A stretch of 64,000 bases of DNA from Pirellulaceae bacterium (lineage in GTDB: Bacteria; Planctomycetota; Planctomycetia; Pirellulales; Pirellulaceae). Position numbers and translations under genes: made by a program. The DNA is taken from positions 143,547-207,546 of the forward strand of contig JANQLU010000093.1 of assembly GCA_028280445.1 (NCBI GenBank). The letters are read 5' to 3'. Position 1 is the stretch's first letter; every line of letters begins with the position of its first letter. Below are positions 53,062-61,761 of this stretch, piece after piece. The notes under the pieces were generated by a model. It was not told where the DNA came from. It did no database searches and worked only from the letters and a program-made list of their open reading frames with translations.

Positions 53062-54039
53062 TTGAGAATTTCCGTGGGCATCTTCGGATGGTTGGTTGCT
53101 GTATTAATCAGCCAATTCGCGTTCGGACAAAATCAACAAAATCCTCATGATGTTGTGGTAGCCACCGTTGGCAATGAACAGGTAACACTGGCGCAAGTCC
53201 AAGTCCAGTTGCGTGCAACACTCGGCAAGCGTTCGGTGACCGAAAAAGCCAAACCGATTCTGATGGCGGCGGCCGCCAGGCAATTGGTCAATCAACTCCT
53301 GGTGACCGCTTATCTGAGCGATTCAAAACATGCTGCAAACAAAGATCAAGTCAATTTGCGAATCGAGCAATTGACCAACGAGTTGGCAAAGACGGAAACC
53401 AAATTGGCGGATTTTCTCAAACAGCGAAACCAGACGATGGATGGTCTCAAACAGCAAATTCGCTGGCAGACCTGTTGGTCATCGTATCTCAAAGAACATT
53501 TGACCGACAAAAATCTGAAACTGTTTTTTGACAACAACAAAAATAAATATGATGGAACTCAGATACGCGTTGCACACCTGATTCTGGGCAAAGCGCCTGA
53601 CAACAGCTCGGATGCGGGTAAGTTAATCGCCCGGGCCAATGCCATCAAAGCGCTGATCGACCAGTCCAAAATCAGCTGGGAAGCAGCTGTAAAAAAACAT
53701 TCGACCAGTGAAACGAGTCGAGACAAGGGAGGAGATATCGGTTGGATCCAGCGATATCAACCGATGCCGGAAGTGTTTTCAAAAGCGGCTTTTCGCTTGA
53801 AATTGAACGAGGTCAGTTCGCCCGTCGAAACCAAATTCGGTGTGCATTTGATTAAATGTCTGGAGATCAAGCCCGGTAGCAAGACATTGTCCAAAGTCAA
53901 AAAACAAGTGTCGGCAGGTGCGACCCGGTTTTTGTTTGATCGGATTGTTCGGCTCCAGATGGCAAAAACCAAACCGCGATACACGGGCAAGTGTCCCTAC
54001 TTTGATCCTGACAGCGGCAAGCTCGTCAACCAACAATAG
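53062..54039 (+). CDS. Exported parvulin-type peptidyl-prolyl isomerase (SurA/PrsA-like)
   Basis: 325 residues from TTG 53062, seven bases after GAGGAG (53049-53054); the site, not an ATG, decides the start. Leader ISVGIFGWLVAVLISQFAFG. SurA-type amino helical domain (VATVGNEQVTLAQVQVQLRA, LRQIRWQTCW-like segment QQIRWQTCWSSYLKEHL) and a PPIC rotamase domain (IRVAHLILG, KHSTSETSRDKGGDIGWI, VSSPVETKFGVHLIKCLE). It should help fold exported proteins. The amino-domain plus single rotamase layout is like PrsA, but there is no lipobox. Confidence 0.88.
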   Translation: MRISVGIFGWLVAVLISQFAFGQNQQNPHDVVVATVGNEQVTLAQVQVQLRATLGKRSVTEKAKPILMAAAARQLVNQLLVTAYLSDSKHAANKDQVNLRIEQLTNELAKTETKLADFLKQRNQTMDGLKQQIRWQTCWSSYLKEHLTDKNLKLFFDNNKNKYDGTQIRVAHLILGKAPDNSSDAGKLIARANAIKALIDQSKISWEAAVKKHSTSETSRDKGGDIGWIQRYQPMPEVFSKAAFRLKLNEVSSPVETKFGVHLIKCLEIKPGSKTLSKVKKQVSAGATRFLFDRIVRLQMAKTKPRYTGKCPYFDPDSGKLVNQQ

Positions 54040-54258
54040 TTGAATTGCTGGTTTCACATTCTCGGCGGTTGATACGTTTCGACTGGCGTAAATTCGTCTT
54101 GGCCAATTGTCGATGTTTTAAATGCTACAAGTTACAGCTGTTGTAATGTCTGGAATTTGGCGTTTTTGGCCCGCCTTCTGTGCTTAACTGTTAATTGCCA
54201 TAGGTTCCGGTTAGATTAACACCTGATTTGTTACGACGTTCTGATGGGTTGATGGTTC

Positions 54259-55776
54259 ATGAAATCGAAAAAACGATTGGCGCTGCATTGGCAAATTTTG
54301 ATTGGCATGATTTTAGGAATCGCGCTAGGAATCATTGCTGTTTATGCGGACGGAAGTTTCATTGGGATGCTTGTCGAATTCGCAACGGTCGAGTCCAAGG
54401 AAAACTTGCCCGATGAAGAAGGGGTCTATTTCGCGGAAAAGTCCTCCGAGTATTTTTCAGTCAAAGTTGATCCCGACGATTCAACAAAAACCATTGTCAA
54501 AGCCTACAAGCCGTTTCGGGGTTTTGTGACCAATTGGATCAAGCCTTTTGGCACGATTTTTATTAATCTGCTCAAGATGATTGCGATCCCGCTGATCATC
54601 GCGTCGCTGATTAAAGGCGTTTCGGATCTGAAAAACATTTCCCGGCTTTCGACGATGGGCGGCCATACAATCATTCTGTATTTGTTTACTACGATTGTTG
54701 CGGTCACGATTGGTTTGGTCATTGTGAACGTTGTTCGACCTGGCAGCGGATTTTCCAAAGAAACTCGCGACAACCTGACGGCTCAGTTTCAGGACTCGGC
54801 GAAAGAGAAAATCGATAATGCTGAGAAGCAGAAGGAAAAAGGCCCTCTGCAACCGCTGGTAGATCTGGTACCTGATAATGTGATTGGTGCATCAACCGCC
54901 AATGGCAACATGCTGAAGGTGATCTTTTTTGTCATCTTTTTTGGGATCGGACTGATTTTGGTCGATCCTAAACGGGCTGCGCCGGTAAAAGCGTTTTTCG
55001 ACGGATTAAATGAGGTCATTCTCAAACTGATTGATTTAATCATGTTAGCGGCGCCATATGGTGTGTTTGCCTTGCTGGCGGCACAAGTCGTTGCCACGCC
55101 GTCTTTGGATATTCTGGTTGGACTGTTGAAATATTCGGCGTGTGTCGTGGTTGGGTTGGGGATCATGATGTTTGGAATTTATCCGACGCTGGTAAGAGTT
55201 ATGACCGGACGCGGATACGGATTCTTTTTCAAAGGTATTGGCCCGGCTCAGCTATTGGCTTTTTCGACCAGCAGCAGCGCCGCCACGTTGCCCGTCACGA
55301 TGGAACGCGTCGAAGAGCATTTGGGTGTCGAGCGAGAAGTCTCCAGTTTTGTGTTGCCGATCGGGGCGACAGTCAACATGGATGGAACCAGTTTGTATCA
55401 AGCGGTCGCCGCAGTCTTTATTGCACAAGCGACAGGGTTTGATTTGTCGCTGGGTGATCAGATCACGATCGTGCTGACGGCAACTTTGGCGTCGATCGGA
55501 TCGGCAGCCGTTCCGGGCGCCGGAATGGTCATGTTGGTCATTGTGCTCGGTGCGATCGGTGTTCCCGAAGCGGGTTTGGCATTGATTTTTGCCGTCGACC
55601 GGATTTTGGATATGTGTCGTACGTCGGTCAACGTCACGGGTGACGCAACCGTTTCTATGTTGGTTGCCAAAAATGCTGGAAAGCTGGGAGACCCGCACAC
55701 GAAAGAATGGGATGACTATTACAAAGACAAAGAGTCAGACGTCGATGTGAATGAAGACGAATCGACAGAAGAGTGA
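54259..55776 (+). CDS. Dicarboxylate/amino acid:cation symporter (DAACS family)
   Basis: 505 residues, somewhat longer than the usual 420. Eight or more membrane helices. The serine-rich hairpin AFSTSSSAATLPVTME and the substrate motif VNMDGTSLYQ with the later DRILDMCRTSVNVTGDAT are the family signatures. Extra length is due to a periplasmic loop at about 38-85 (AEKSSEYFSVKVDPDDS) and a polar loop at about 165-205 (DSAKEKIDNAEKQKEKG), a form common in planctomycetes. It takes up glutamate, aspartate or C4-dicarboxylates with Na+ or H+. Acidic carboxyl tail (ESDVDVNEDESTEE). Starts at ATG 54259. Confidence 0.95.
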   Translation: MKSKKRLALHWQILIGMILGIALGIIAVYADGSFIGMLVEFATVESKENLPDEEGVYFAEKSSEYFSVKVDPDDSTKTIVKAYKPFRGFVTNWIKPFGTIFINLLKMIAIPLIIASLIKGVSDLKNISRLSTMGGHTIILYLFTTIVAVTIGLVIVNVVRPGSGFSKETRDNLTAQFQDSAKEKIDNAEKQKEKGPLQPLVDLVPDNVIGASTANGNMLKVIFFVIFFGIGLILVDPKRAAPVKAFFDGLNEVILKLIDLIMLAAPYGVFALLAAQVVATPSLDILVGLLKYSACVVVGLGIMMFGIYPTLVRVMTGRGYGFFFKGIGPAQLLAFSTSSSAATLPVTMERVEEHLGVEREVSSFVLPIGATVNMDGTSLYQAVAAVFIAQATGFDLSLGDQITIVLTATLASIGSAAVPGAGMVMLVIVLGAIGVPEAGLALIFAVDRILDMCRTSVNVTGDATVSMLVAKNAGKLGDPHTKEWDDYYKDKESDVDVNEDESTEE

Positions 55777-55782
55777 TTTAGT

Positions 55783-55859
55783 GTAGGGCCGGTTCCTACC
55801 GGCCATTTCAAAAAAAAAGGTCGGCCAATTCAAAAATGGCCGGTGGGAACCGGCCCTAC
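55783..55859. repeat. Palindromic GGGCCGGTTCC repeat between convergent genes
   Basis: GTAGGGCCGGTTCCTACCGG with CCATTTC pairs with GAAATGGCCGG-type right arm ending GGGAACCGGCCCTAC (55834-55859). Each arm is itself palindromic. It fills nearly all of the gap between two stops and probably terminates both transcripts. Confidence 0.85.
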
Positions 55860-55860
55860 T

Positions 55861-56253
55861 CTATTTATTTGAATCGTCCAAACGCTGGGTCAATCGCGCG
55901 ACTTGGAGTTCGAGTCGTTTGATCTCTCGAATGGTGCTGTATTTTTCGATTTCCATCCAAGCCCAGATTTTCAACATGCTGACAACCGCCATACTGAATC
56001 CAAAACTCATCGCCCAGCCAATCAGCGATTTGGTTTCTTCAGATTGCGTAAACATCCACAAAGAGTAAATTCCAACTCCCATGAAAACAGTCACGACAAC
56101 CATCACCATGACATTCAACCAGCGGTTGCGAGTTTTCAGCAATTGCAAACTCTGAGCGAGCAACGAAGGTTCTTCGGCAAATTGAGAATAAATTTCCGCG
56201 TCTTCTGCCGCCAAGGCTTGTTTGATTTTGTCATCAATGTTTTGATTTTTCAT
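55861..56253 (-). CDS. Two-helix membrane protein coupled to a sigma factor (DUF6768-like)
   Basis: 130 residues. Cytoplasmic amino part (DDKIKQALAAEDAEIYSQFA), two membrane helices at about 46-68 (LNVMVMVVVTVFMGVGIYSL) and 76-97 (IGWAMSFGFSMAVVSMLKIW), then WMEIEKYSTIREIKRLELQV, a helical end typical of the DUF6768 group. ATG 56253 overlaps the sigma stop by ATGA, so translation is coupled. The arrangement suggests it anchors or restrains the sigma factor; this is inference. Confidence 0.8.
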   Translation of the reverse strand: MKNQNIDDKIKQALAAEDAEIYSQFAEEPSLLAQSLQLLKTRNRWLNVMVMVVVTVFMGVGIYSLWMFTQSEETKSLIGWAMSFGFSMAVVSMLKIWAWMEIEKYSTIREIKRLELQVARLTQRLDDSNK

Positions 56254-56798
56254 GTCGTTTCCCTTTCAATCATCGTTTTGAGTTGTTGCCGCAACGTAAA
56301 CAGCCGAAATTTCAGTGTCCCCACCGGGACAGACAGCACATTGGCAATCTCTTTCAACGGCATGTTTTCTTCGTAAAACATTCGCAGCAAAACTTGTTGC
56401 TCGGGCGTCAATCGTTTGATCGCGCCGCATAATTTTTCTACATCGGACTCCTCCGAGTTTGCCGAAACAGGGTCAACCATTTGGTCGCCAATATCCTGAT
56501 TCATTTTTCGTTGACGGGTTTGTGATCGAATCCAATCCACGGATTTGTGATGGACAATGCGATATGCCCACCCGCGAAACGTGGCCGGATCTTTGAGGCG
56601 ATGCAGCCCTCGAAAAATGGCAATCCACCCTTCCTGAACAACATCAGCCGCGACATCGTCACGTTCGGTCAACTTGCGCGCGTGACGAATCAGTTTGCCG
56701 TGCCAGCGACGAACCAGCAGTTGCATGGCACCTGGGTCACCTCGTTGTGCCCGGATCACCAGCAACTCGTTCAAAATGTCGTCGGCATCTCGATTCAT
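56250..56798 (-). CDS. ECF-type RNA polymerase sigma factor
   Basis: 182 residues from ATG 56798 (the frame is open upstream to 56984 without sense). Region 2: RDDVAADVVQEGWIAIFRGL and FRGWAYRIVHHKSVDWIRSQ; region 4: LTPEQQVLLRMFYEENMPLK with EIANVLSVPVGTLKFRLFTL. The FRGWAYRIVH and VPVGTLKFRL segments are typical of ECF factors. Coupled by a four-base overlap to the two-helix membrane protein, the likely partner. Confidence 0.9.
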   Translation of the reverse strand: MNRDADDILNELLVIRAQRGDPGAMQLLVRRWHGKLIRHARKLTERDDVAADVVQEGWIAIFRGLHRLKDPATFRGWAYRIVHHKSVDWIRSQTRQRKMNQDIGDQMVDPVSANSEESDVEKLCGAIKRLTPEQQVLLRMFYEENMPLKEIANVLSVPVGTLKFRLFTLRQQLKTMIERETT

Positions 56799-56950
56799 AA
56801 TTCCACGGTTTGTTTGTGAACTACAGTTAGGTCGTGTCAGACTGCCGACGGTTGGCAAAAAACAAACGTTTTTGAGAAAAGAAATTGGAGCAAAATGGTT
56901 TAAAAAAATGGAATCTTGCCAATAAATGACCGATGGAGATTTCAACAATT

Positions 56951-57038
56951 GGGTGCCACTGGCTTTGCCAGTGAACGGGCACAAGATTGAAACTGTGGGG
57001 TGAATTCATCAATGCATGGCAAAGCCAGTGTGAGCGCC
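56951..57038. repeat. Palindromic CACTGGCTTTGCCAGTG repeat
   Basis: GGGTGCCACTGGCTTTGCCA with GTG (56951-56973) and CATGGCAAAGCCAGTGTGAG with CGCCC (57014-57038) are inverted about a 40-base spacer. The left arm alone is a perfect short palindrome, CACTGGCtttGCCAGTG. Confidence 0.75.
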
Positions 57039-57078
57039 CTTGCCGCTTACAGTTGCGCTCTACGCACACAGGATTTGG

Positions 57079-57102
57079 CTCGGCAGGAGCCTCGCCCTCC
57101 CG
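57079..57102. repeat. GEAPAE-type interspersed repeat
   Basis: CTCGGCAGGAGCCTCGCCCT continues CCCG, and a further CCCTCCCG follows at 57107. Same family as 50249 and 50380. Confidence 0.7.
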
Positions 57103-57140
57103 AAGCCCTCCCGTAAAAAATTCGAATCGTTTTAGAGCAA

Positions 57141-59138
57141 TTAGTTTGGAACGATCTCAAAAACATAAGTGACATCGACATACAAACAACGTTCTTCGTT
57201 TGGATCGTTGTTGGTACTTTCTGCCCGAACGAGGACTTCGGGAGCTTTGTTGACCCGGCCGACCAAAATCCACCGCGTGCCTGGACGCAAGTCAAAATGG
57301 TTGTCGGTCACAGGAGTGATGAGCAGCTGTTTTGTTCCGTCGATCGTGAACATGACGGTTTTTTTGTTGTTCAAGATCGGCCCAAATATTGATGGGCGAT
57401 AGACGGTGGCATAGAACACCACCGGCGACTCAGGCACTTTTTTGGCCTCGGTCAGCATCAATTGATTTGAATTGGCAATCGATTTTTGAGCCAGAATTTC
57501 GATGGCGTCAATTTTCTTTTGAATGTTATCAACCGTTTTCGACAATCGACCCAACGACGCTTCGACAGCTTTTTTGTCGCCACCTTTTTTCTTGATTTTA
57601 GATTCTGCAGCAATGAGAGATTCGGCAAATGATTTGAGTCTTGTCAGGCTGCCACGATCGGTCGCCAGCCATCCGGCGGCATTGGAGTCATCGATCGTTT
57701 TGTTCACTTGCTGAAAAATTGGAAAGTCAAACGATTTTGTGTCAACGTTGACGTCATCTGCACCGCCATCACCATTGCCTGTTTTATTAGCGGCAACCGT
57801 CATTCCAGCATTTTTAAACAGCTTGATTTTTTCGTAACTCTTGTCGCGAATCACTTTGTCCCGGACCGCAATGAGCGTACTGATCGGGATGGCAAATGAT
57901 TTGTCAGAATTCGCTTTCCAGGCAACACCCATACCGACCAGTTGGCCTGATTTATTCAGCAGTGCTGCTCCGGCAAATTGTTCCTGGAAAGGCCGGCGGT
58001 GAATGATCCATCGGAAATTCTCATCAACTTGATAGCCGAGTTTTTCGCTGGCCGCCGCATTGGCTTCGGTCAATTCATTTGTCAGGGGGCGACTGGCAAC
58101 CTTGGAATCCGTAATCCACAGTCGACGTCCGTCCTGAGGCGCCCGACAAAAGATCAAGCGTTGTGCTCCGACCAAAGGTTCTTCGAATTCAATGGCGATG
58201 TCCGAAACATTTTGGACCAAAGTTCGATTGACAGAAATAATCGCGATGTCATGGGCGGGATCAACGGCGATTACACCGCGTGCCAGATCCGACAGTTGTT
58301 CATTGATGGCGGGCCCTTCGTCAATCGAACTGGCAGCCATCGAAGTTTTAACGGAGATCGCATCTTTGATCGCGTTGTAACTGGTTGCTACCCAGCCACG
58401 TGAGTCGATTAAAATTCCTGTTGCCGTGTGATTGCCCGTGGTTGAAACGATATCGAGTTTTAACAGATAGGGATGGACCTGAGACCAGGTTCGGTGCAGG
58501 GTATCCATGCCCACCATGGTCGGTTTTTCGTCGGCTTTGACCTCGCCATTTTTTTTGGTCTGGGGAGTTTCTTTGTTTTTGGTAGAGGTCTTGCGAATTT
58601 CATCGTCCGTCAAGATCTTCTTGGGTGGTTCTTTGTTGTCAGCAACCGTTTGTTTGTTGAAAACACCGCTGAGTCCCAATGCGACTCCGACTCCCAGCAA
58701 CAAAATCCCAATTGCCGCACCGGCAATTAGCGCTGATTTTACTTTGCGAGTGCTGCGAATTTCATCCGCGATCAGCGATTGTTCCGCAGCATGAGTAAAC
58801 GATCGATCGCTGATCGAACTGTCAGAATCCACGACATCATTTTCATCCACATCAATCGCTTCGCCAGAATCAGACAGTTTGGGAATCGACGGTGGCTTGA
58901 GTCCAGATTTGAGCGTGGAAACCGAATTCGCTTTGACGGCCGTTGGCAACGGCAATGATGGAGGCGCGGCAGGTTTGGAATGTGCTCGCAGAGTTTCGGA
59001 GACTTGTGTCACCACTGATTCATCCGCGATGAACGAACAGTCACACGCGGGGCAGCGGCCTTTTCGATTTTTGTATTTGCTCGAAATCCGAAATGTTTGT
59101 TCGCAAGCCGGACATTCAACAGTTATAGGCACAGCCAA
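57141..59138 (-). CDS. Zinc-finger membrane protein with degenerate trypsin-like domain
   Basis: 665 residues from TTG 59138 (GTG 59132 possible; GAGG upstream serves either). An MJ0042-type zinc finger opens it: C9-x2-C12 and C29-x2-C32. A Pro/Ser-rich linker and one membrane helix (134-160, ALIAGAAIGILLLGVGVALG) follow, then an extracytoplasmic trypsin-fold domain (about 225-425). Of the triad only D297 (VDPAHDIAII) is kept: the His motif reads VATSYNAI (N255) and the Ser motif QFAGAALL (A389), so it should be catalytically dead. The last 200 residues are helical then beta-rich (VVFYATVYRPSIFGPILNN). Role may be binding or scaffolding in the envelope. Confidence 0.85.
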   Translation of the reverse strand: MAVPITVECPACEQTFRISSKYKNRKGRCPACDCSFIADESVVTQVSETLRAHSKPAAPPSLPLPTAVKANSVSTLKSGLKPPSIPKLSDSGEAIDVDENDVVDSDSSISDRSFTHAAEQSLIADEIRSTRKVKSALIAGAAIGILLLGVGVALGLSGVFNKQTVADNKEPPKKILTDDEIRKTSTKNKETPQTKKNGEVKADEKPTMVGMDTLHRTWSQVHPYLLKLDIVSTTGNHTATGILIDSRGWVATSYNAIKDAISVKTSMAASSIDEGPAINEQLSDLARGVIAVDPAHDIAIISVNRTLVQNVSDIAIEFEEPLVGAQRLIFCRAPQDGRRLWITDSKVASRPLTNELTEANAAASEKLGYQVDENFRWIIHRRPFQEQFAGAALLNKSGQLVGMGVAWKANSDKSFAIPISTLIAVRDKVIRDKSYEKIKLFKNAGMTVAANKTGNGDGGADDVNVDTKSFDFPIFQQVNKTIDDSNAAGWLATDRGSLTRLKSFAESLIAAESKIKKKGGDKKAVEASLGRLSKTVDNIQKKIDAIEILAQKSIANSNQLMLTEAKKVPESPVVFYATVYRPSIFGPILNNKKTVMFTIDGTKQLLITPVTDNHFDLRPGTRWILVGRVNKAPEVLVRAESTNNDPNEERCLYVDVTYVFEIVPN

Positions 59139-59329
59139 CAGACCTCACAGTAATGCTTTGTAATGACTCGATAAAATGGAATTGGAAATAATGAAGTAGA
59201 AATAGTGAGTTGTCGAAGCGAGGTGAGGTATAAAACGAACACGTATTTCTTAATTTTACCAACATTTTTGCGTCGAACAAACTAAAAGCTTGTTGAGAAA
59301 CACACTATTTGGCGTACTACTATTAGCAT

Positions 59330-59983
59330 TTACGCTTTGATCGTTAGTTTCGGTCGACGGCGTTTGGGGTAACATGTCGTACAGATTTCACAGACCGTGC
59401 CATCGCAACCGCGGGCCGTGCAATGCTCGCGACCGTAGTAGATGATTTGCAAGTGCAGACGATTCCAATCGTTGACGTCAAAGATTTTTTTGAGGTCTTT
59501 TTCTGTCTGTTTGACATTTTTTCCACTGGTTAATCCCCAACGTTGGGCCAGTCGATGAATGTGTGTATCGACGGGAAACGCCGGAACGCCAAAAGCTTGC
59601 GCCATCACGACGCTGGCGGTTTTGTGGCCCACCCCAGGTAATGCTTCGAGGTCATCGAAATTGTCTGGAACATTTCCACGGTGCTGTTCGACAATTATTT
59701 TCGACAGCTGAACGATCGCCTTGGATTTTTGCGGTGAGAGTCCGCAAGGCTTGATGATTTCACGGACGTCATCAATCGTTTGCTGGGCCATTTTTTTGGG
59801 TGTTTTGGCCAATTTGAATAACGCCGGTGTCACTTGATTGACGCGCTCGTCGGTACATTGCGCGCTCAGCAATACTGCAACCAGCAATGTAAAACTGTCC
59901 GTGTGATCTAATGGGATCGGCGGATCGGGATAAAGTTCGTCAAGTCGCCGAGCGATGTATTCGGCACGCTCTGCTTTGCGCAT
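59330..59983 (-). CDS. nth: Endonuclease III (DNA glycosylase/AP lyase)
   Basis: 217 residues. Helix-hairpin-helix LPGVGHKTASVVMAQAFG with catalytic K121 and general base D139 in PVDTHIHRLAQRWG. The iron-sulfur end has five cysteines (188, 193, 198, 201, 204), whose spacing differs from the E. coli C-x6-C-x2-C-x5-C, so cluster ligation may be altered. It excises oxidised pyrimidines in base excision repair. Its start ATG 59983 is ten bases after the stop of the cyclophilin gene upstream on the same strand, suggesting cotranscription. Confidence 0.93.
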   Translation of the reverse strand: MRKAERAEYIARRLDELYPDPPIPLDHTDSFTLLVAVLLSAQCTDERVNQVTPALFKLAKTPKKMAQQTIDDVREIIKPCGLSPQKSKAIVQLSKIIVEQHRGNVPDNFDDLEALPGVGHKTASVVMAQAFGVPAFPVDTHIHRLAQRWGLTSGKNVKQTEKDLKKIFDVNDWNRLHLQIIYYGREHCTARGCDGTVCEICTTCYPKRRRPKLTIKA

Positions 59984-59992
59984 CAGGCGATT

Positions 59993-61507
59993 CTACTTTT
60001 TCTTGTTTTTCGATTGATCGTCGCCGGCTTTTTTGTCTTTGTCACCAGACGCAGTTTTGTCGCCACCCGTTTTTTTCTTGTCGCCGCCAGCTTTGTCACC
60101 GTCAGTTTTTTTATCTCCGCCCGTTTTATTTTTGTCACCGCCGGCATCTTTCTTTTTGCTACCCGCATCTTTCTTTTGGGTGCTGTTGTCCTGTTTGCCT
60201 GGTTCATTGACTGGCGGATTGTTTTCCGGTTTGTCACTGCCGACTTTTTTCGGTTTGTAGTCACGTCCTTCGGTCGAACGGAGTACGGTTGCCGATTTGA
60301 TGAGGTCTGCTTTGGCGTCTTTGATCGGTTTTCCGCCACCCGGTGCGGTGGGGTCATTGTCATAAGTGATGGTGATTTGTTTGAGTATATCCATCCCTTC
60401 GACAATCCGACCGAAAACCGTGTGGTTGCGGTCGAGATTCGACGTTCGCCTGAAAGTCAAAAAGAATTCGGAACTGCCGGTATCACGGCCCGCGTGCGCC
60501 ATGCTGAGCGAACCGGTGAAATGGAGGCGAGCGTCAGGTTTGGTGCACTCACAATAGACTTTGTAATCAACTTCTTTTTTGCCTTCGGGAGCCTGGCCCG
60601 CTTGCGCCATGAAATCTTTCATCACACGATGAAATTTTGTGCCGTTGAAAAAACCTTGTTTGACCAGATAGATAAAGTTTCCGACAGTATCGGGCGCCTG
60701 ATTTTCAAACAGCTCGACAACAATATCGCCTTTGTCCGTTGTCAATTTGACTCGCGGCAGACTGTCCAATGTTTCCGCTTGTCGGATCAGCGCTTCATCA
60801 AACACACCTCGGGCAAACATGGAAAGCCGCAAAGAATCTTTGGCAGCGTTGAAATATTTGACATCAACGTTGGCTTGAAACATTTTTTCTGCGATTTCAA
60901 ATGCCGTCACGTCATCGTCGCTATTGGCGGCATTGATCATGATGCCACACAGCGCTCGGATCGAAGGTTCGTCTTTGGGGTTTGATTTGATTCGTGCCAG
61001 TGCTGCGACTTTGATTTTTTTGATGAACTCGTTGCCTTGGTCGTACAATTCCATGAATTGTTTGCGTGCATCATCACGCTCTTTTTTGATCAAAGCCAAG
61101 TCGTATTTCTGTTTGGCTTTGACCAAATTATCTCGCATGGTTTTCCATTCGGCGAGCATTTTGGTGATTGGGTGAGCAGGTTCTGTTTTTTTGCCATCGC
61201 CAGTTTTTTTCCCGTCGCCGGTTTTTGTCTCACCCTTTTTCGTAGCTGATTTGTTTTCTTGTTTCGGATCTGCTTTTTTACCCTTATCAGATTTTGTTTC
61301 CTGTTTGGGCGCGGCAGTTTTTTTGCCGTCCTGTTTTGTCGGAGATTTTGCTGATTTCGAATCCGATTTTTTGCTATCGTCCGATTTTTTTTCAGAAGAT
61401 TTTTGTTTTGATTCTTGTTGGACAAATGCTGGGGGAGACGCCAAAAGGTAGCTGGTGACAAACCCAAGGGTAATGAACAAAACAATCAGGGGCAGGTGCC
61501 GCTGCAT
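59993..61507 (-). CDS. Exported cyclophilin-type peptidyl-prolyl isomerase with Lys/Gly/Asp-rich ends
   Basis: 504 residues. Leader MQRHLPLIVLFITLGFVTSY. Residues about 30-110 and 425-504 are low-complexity (repeats of GDKK, GGDKKK, KTGDGKK), probably disordered. The centre holds a helical segment (about 115-250) and a cyclophilin domain (about 255-400) with VELFENQAPDTVGNFIYLV, FFNGTKFHRVMKDFMAQAGQ, SSEFFLTFRRTSNLDRNHTV and FGRIVEGMD; the catalytic arginine is in FHRVMKDFMAQ. The flanks are highly basic and acidic mixed. A paralogue lies 255 bases upstream (61762), so the pair arose by tandem duplication and both probably act in the envelope. Confidence 0.9.
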   Translation of the reverse strand: MQRHLPLIVLFITLGFVTSYLLASPPAFVQQESKQKSSEKKSDDSKKSDSKSAKSPTKQDGKKTAAPKQETKSDKGKKADPKQENKSATKKGETKTGDGKKTGDGKKTEPAHPITKMLAEWKTMRDNLVKAKQKYDLALIKKERDDARKQFMELYDQGNEFIKKIKVAALARIKSNPKDEPSIRALCGIMINAANSDDDVTAFEIAEKMFQANVDVKYFNAAKDSLRLSMFARGVFDEALIRQAETLDSLPRVKLTTDKGDIVVELFENQAPDTVGNFIYLVKQGFFNGTKFHRVMKDFMAQAGQAPEGKKEVDYKVYCECTKPDARLHFTGSLSMAHAGRDTGSSEFFLTFRRTSNLDRNHTVFGRIVEGMDILKQITITYDNDPTAPGGGKPIKDAKADLIKSATVLRSTEGRDYKPKKVGSDKPENNPPVNEPGKQDNSTQKKDAGSKKKDAGGDKNKTGGDKKTDGDKAGGDKKKTGGDKTASGDKDKKAGDDQSKNKKK

Positions 61508-61702
61508 GGGATCCTCCGAAACAATTGATGGTCATTCGACCGTTTACAAACCAGTTGGTCAGCACTGAAAAATCTTGCACGAAAGCTGACGACAATCCCT
61601 CATTATCGCCATTGAGCCCATTCGCACAATCCGATTTTGAGTCCACCGTCATTCGACGGAAATTGGGGCAAAATGCTTAACGTTTGCAGTGAAGGAAAAA
61701 TC

Positions 61703-61737
61703 TGGTCCCTCGCTCACGCTTTGCGCTTGTGATTTTG
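61703..61737. repeat. GGTCCCTCGCTCACG interspersed repeat, half copy
   Basis: TGGTCCCTCGCTCACGCTTT continues GCGCTTGTGATTTTG. A full inverted pair of the same unit occurs at 63901-63993. Confidence 0.7.
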
Positions 61738-61761
61738 ACTGCAGACGTACGGCACTGCTAC

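Noticed and set aside
60014..60985. Plus-strand frame of 323 codons
   Set aside because: Antisense shadow of the cyclophilin low-complexity region; Phe/Ser/Val-rich composition arises from the complementary Lys/Asp codons.
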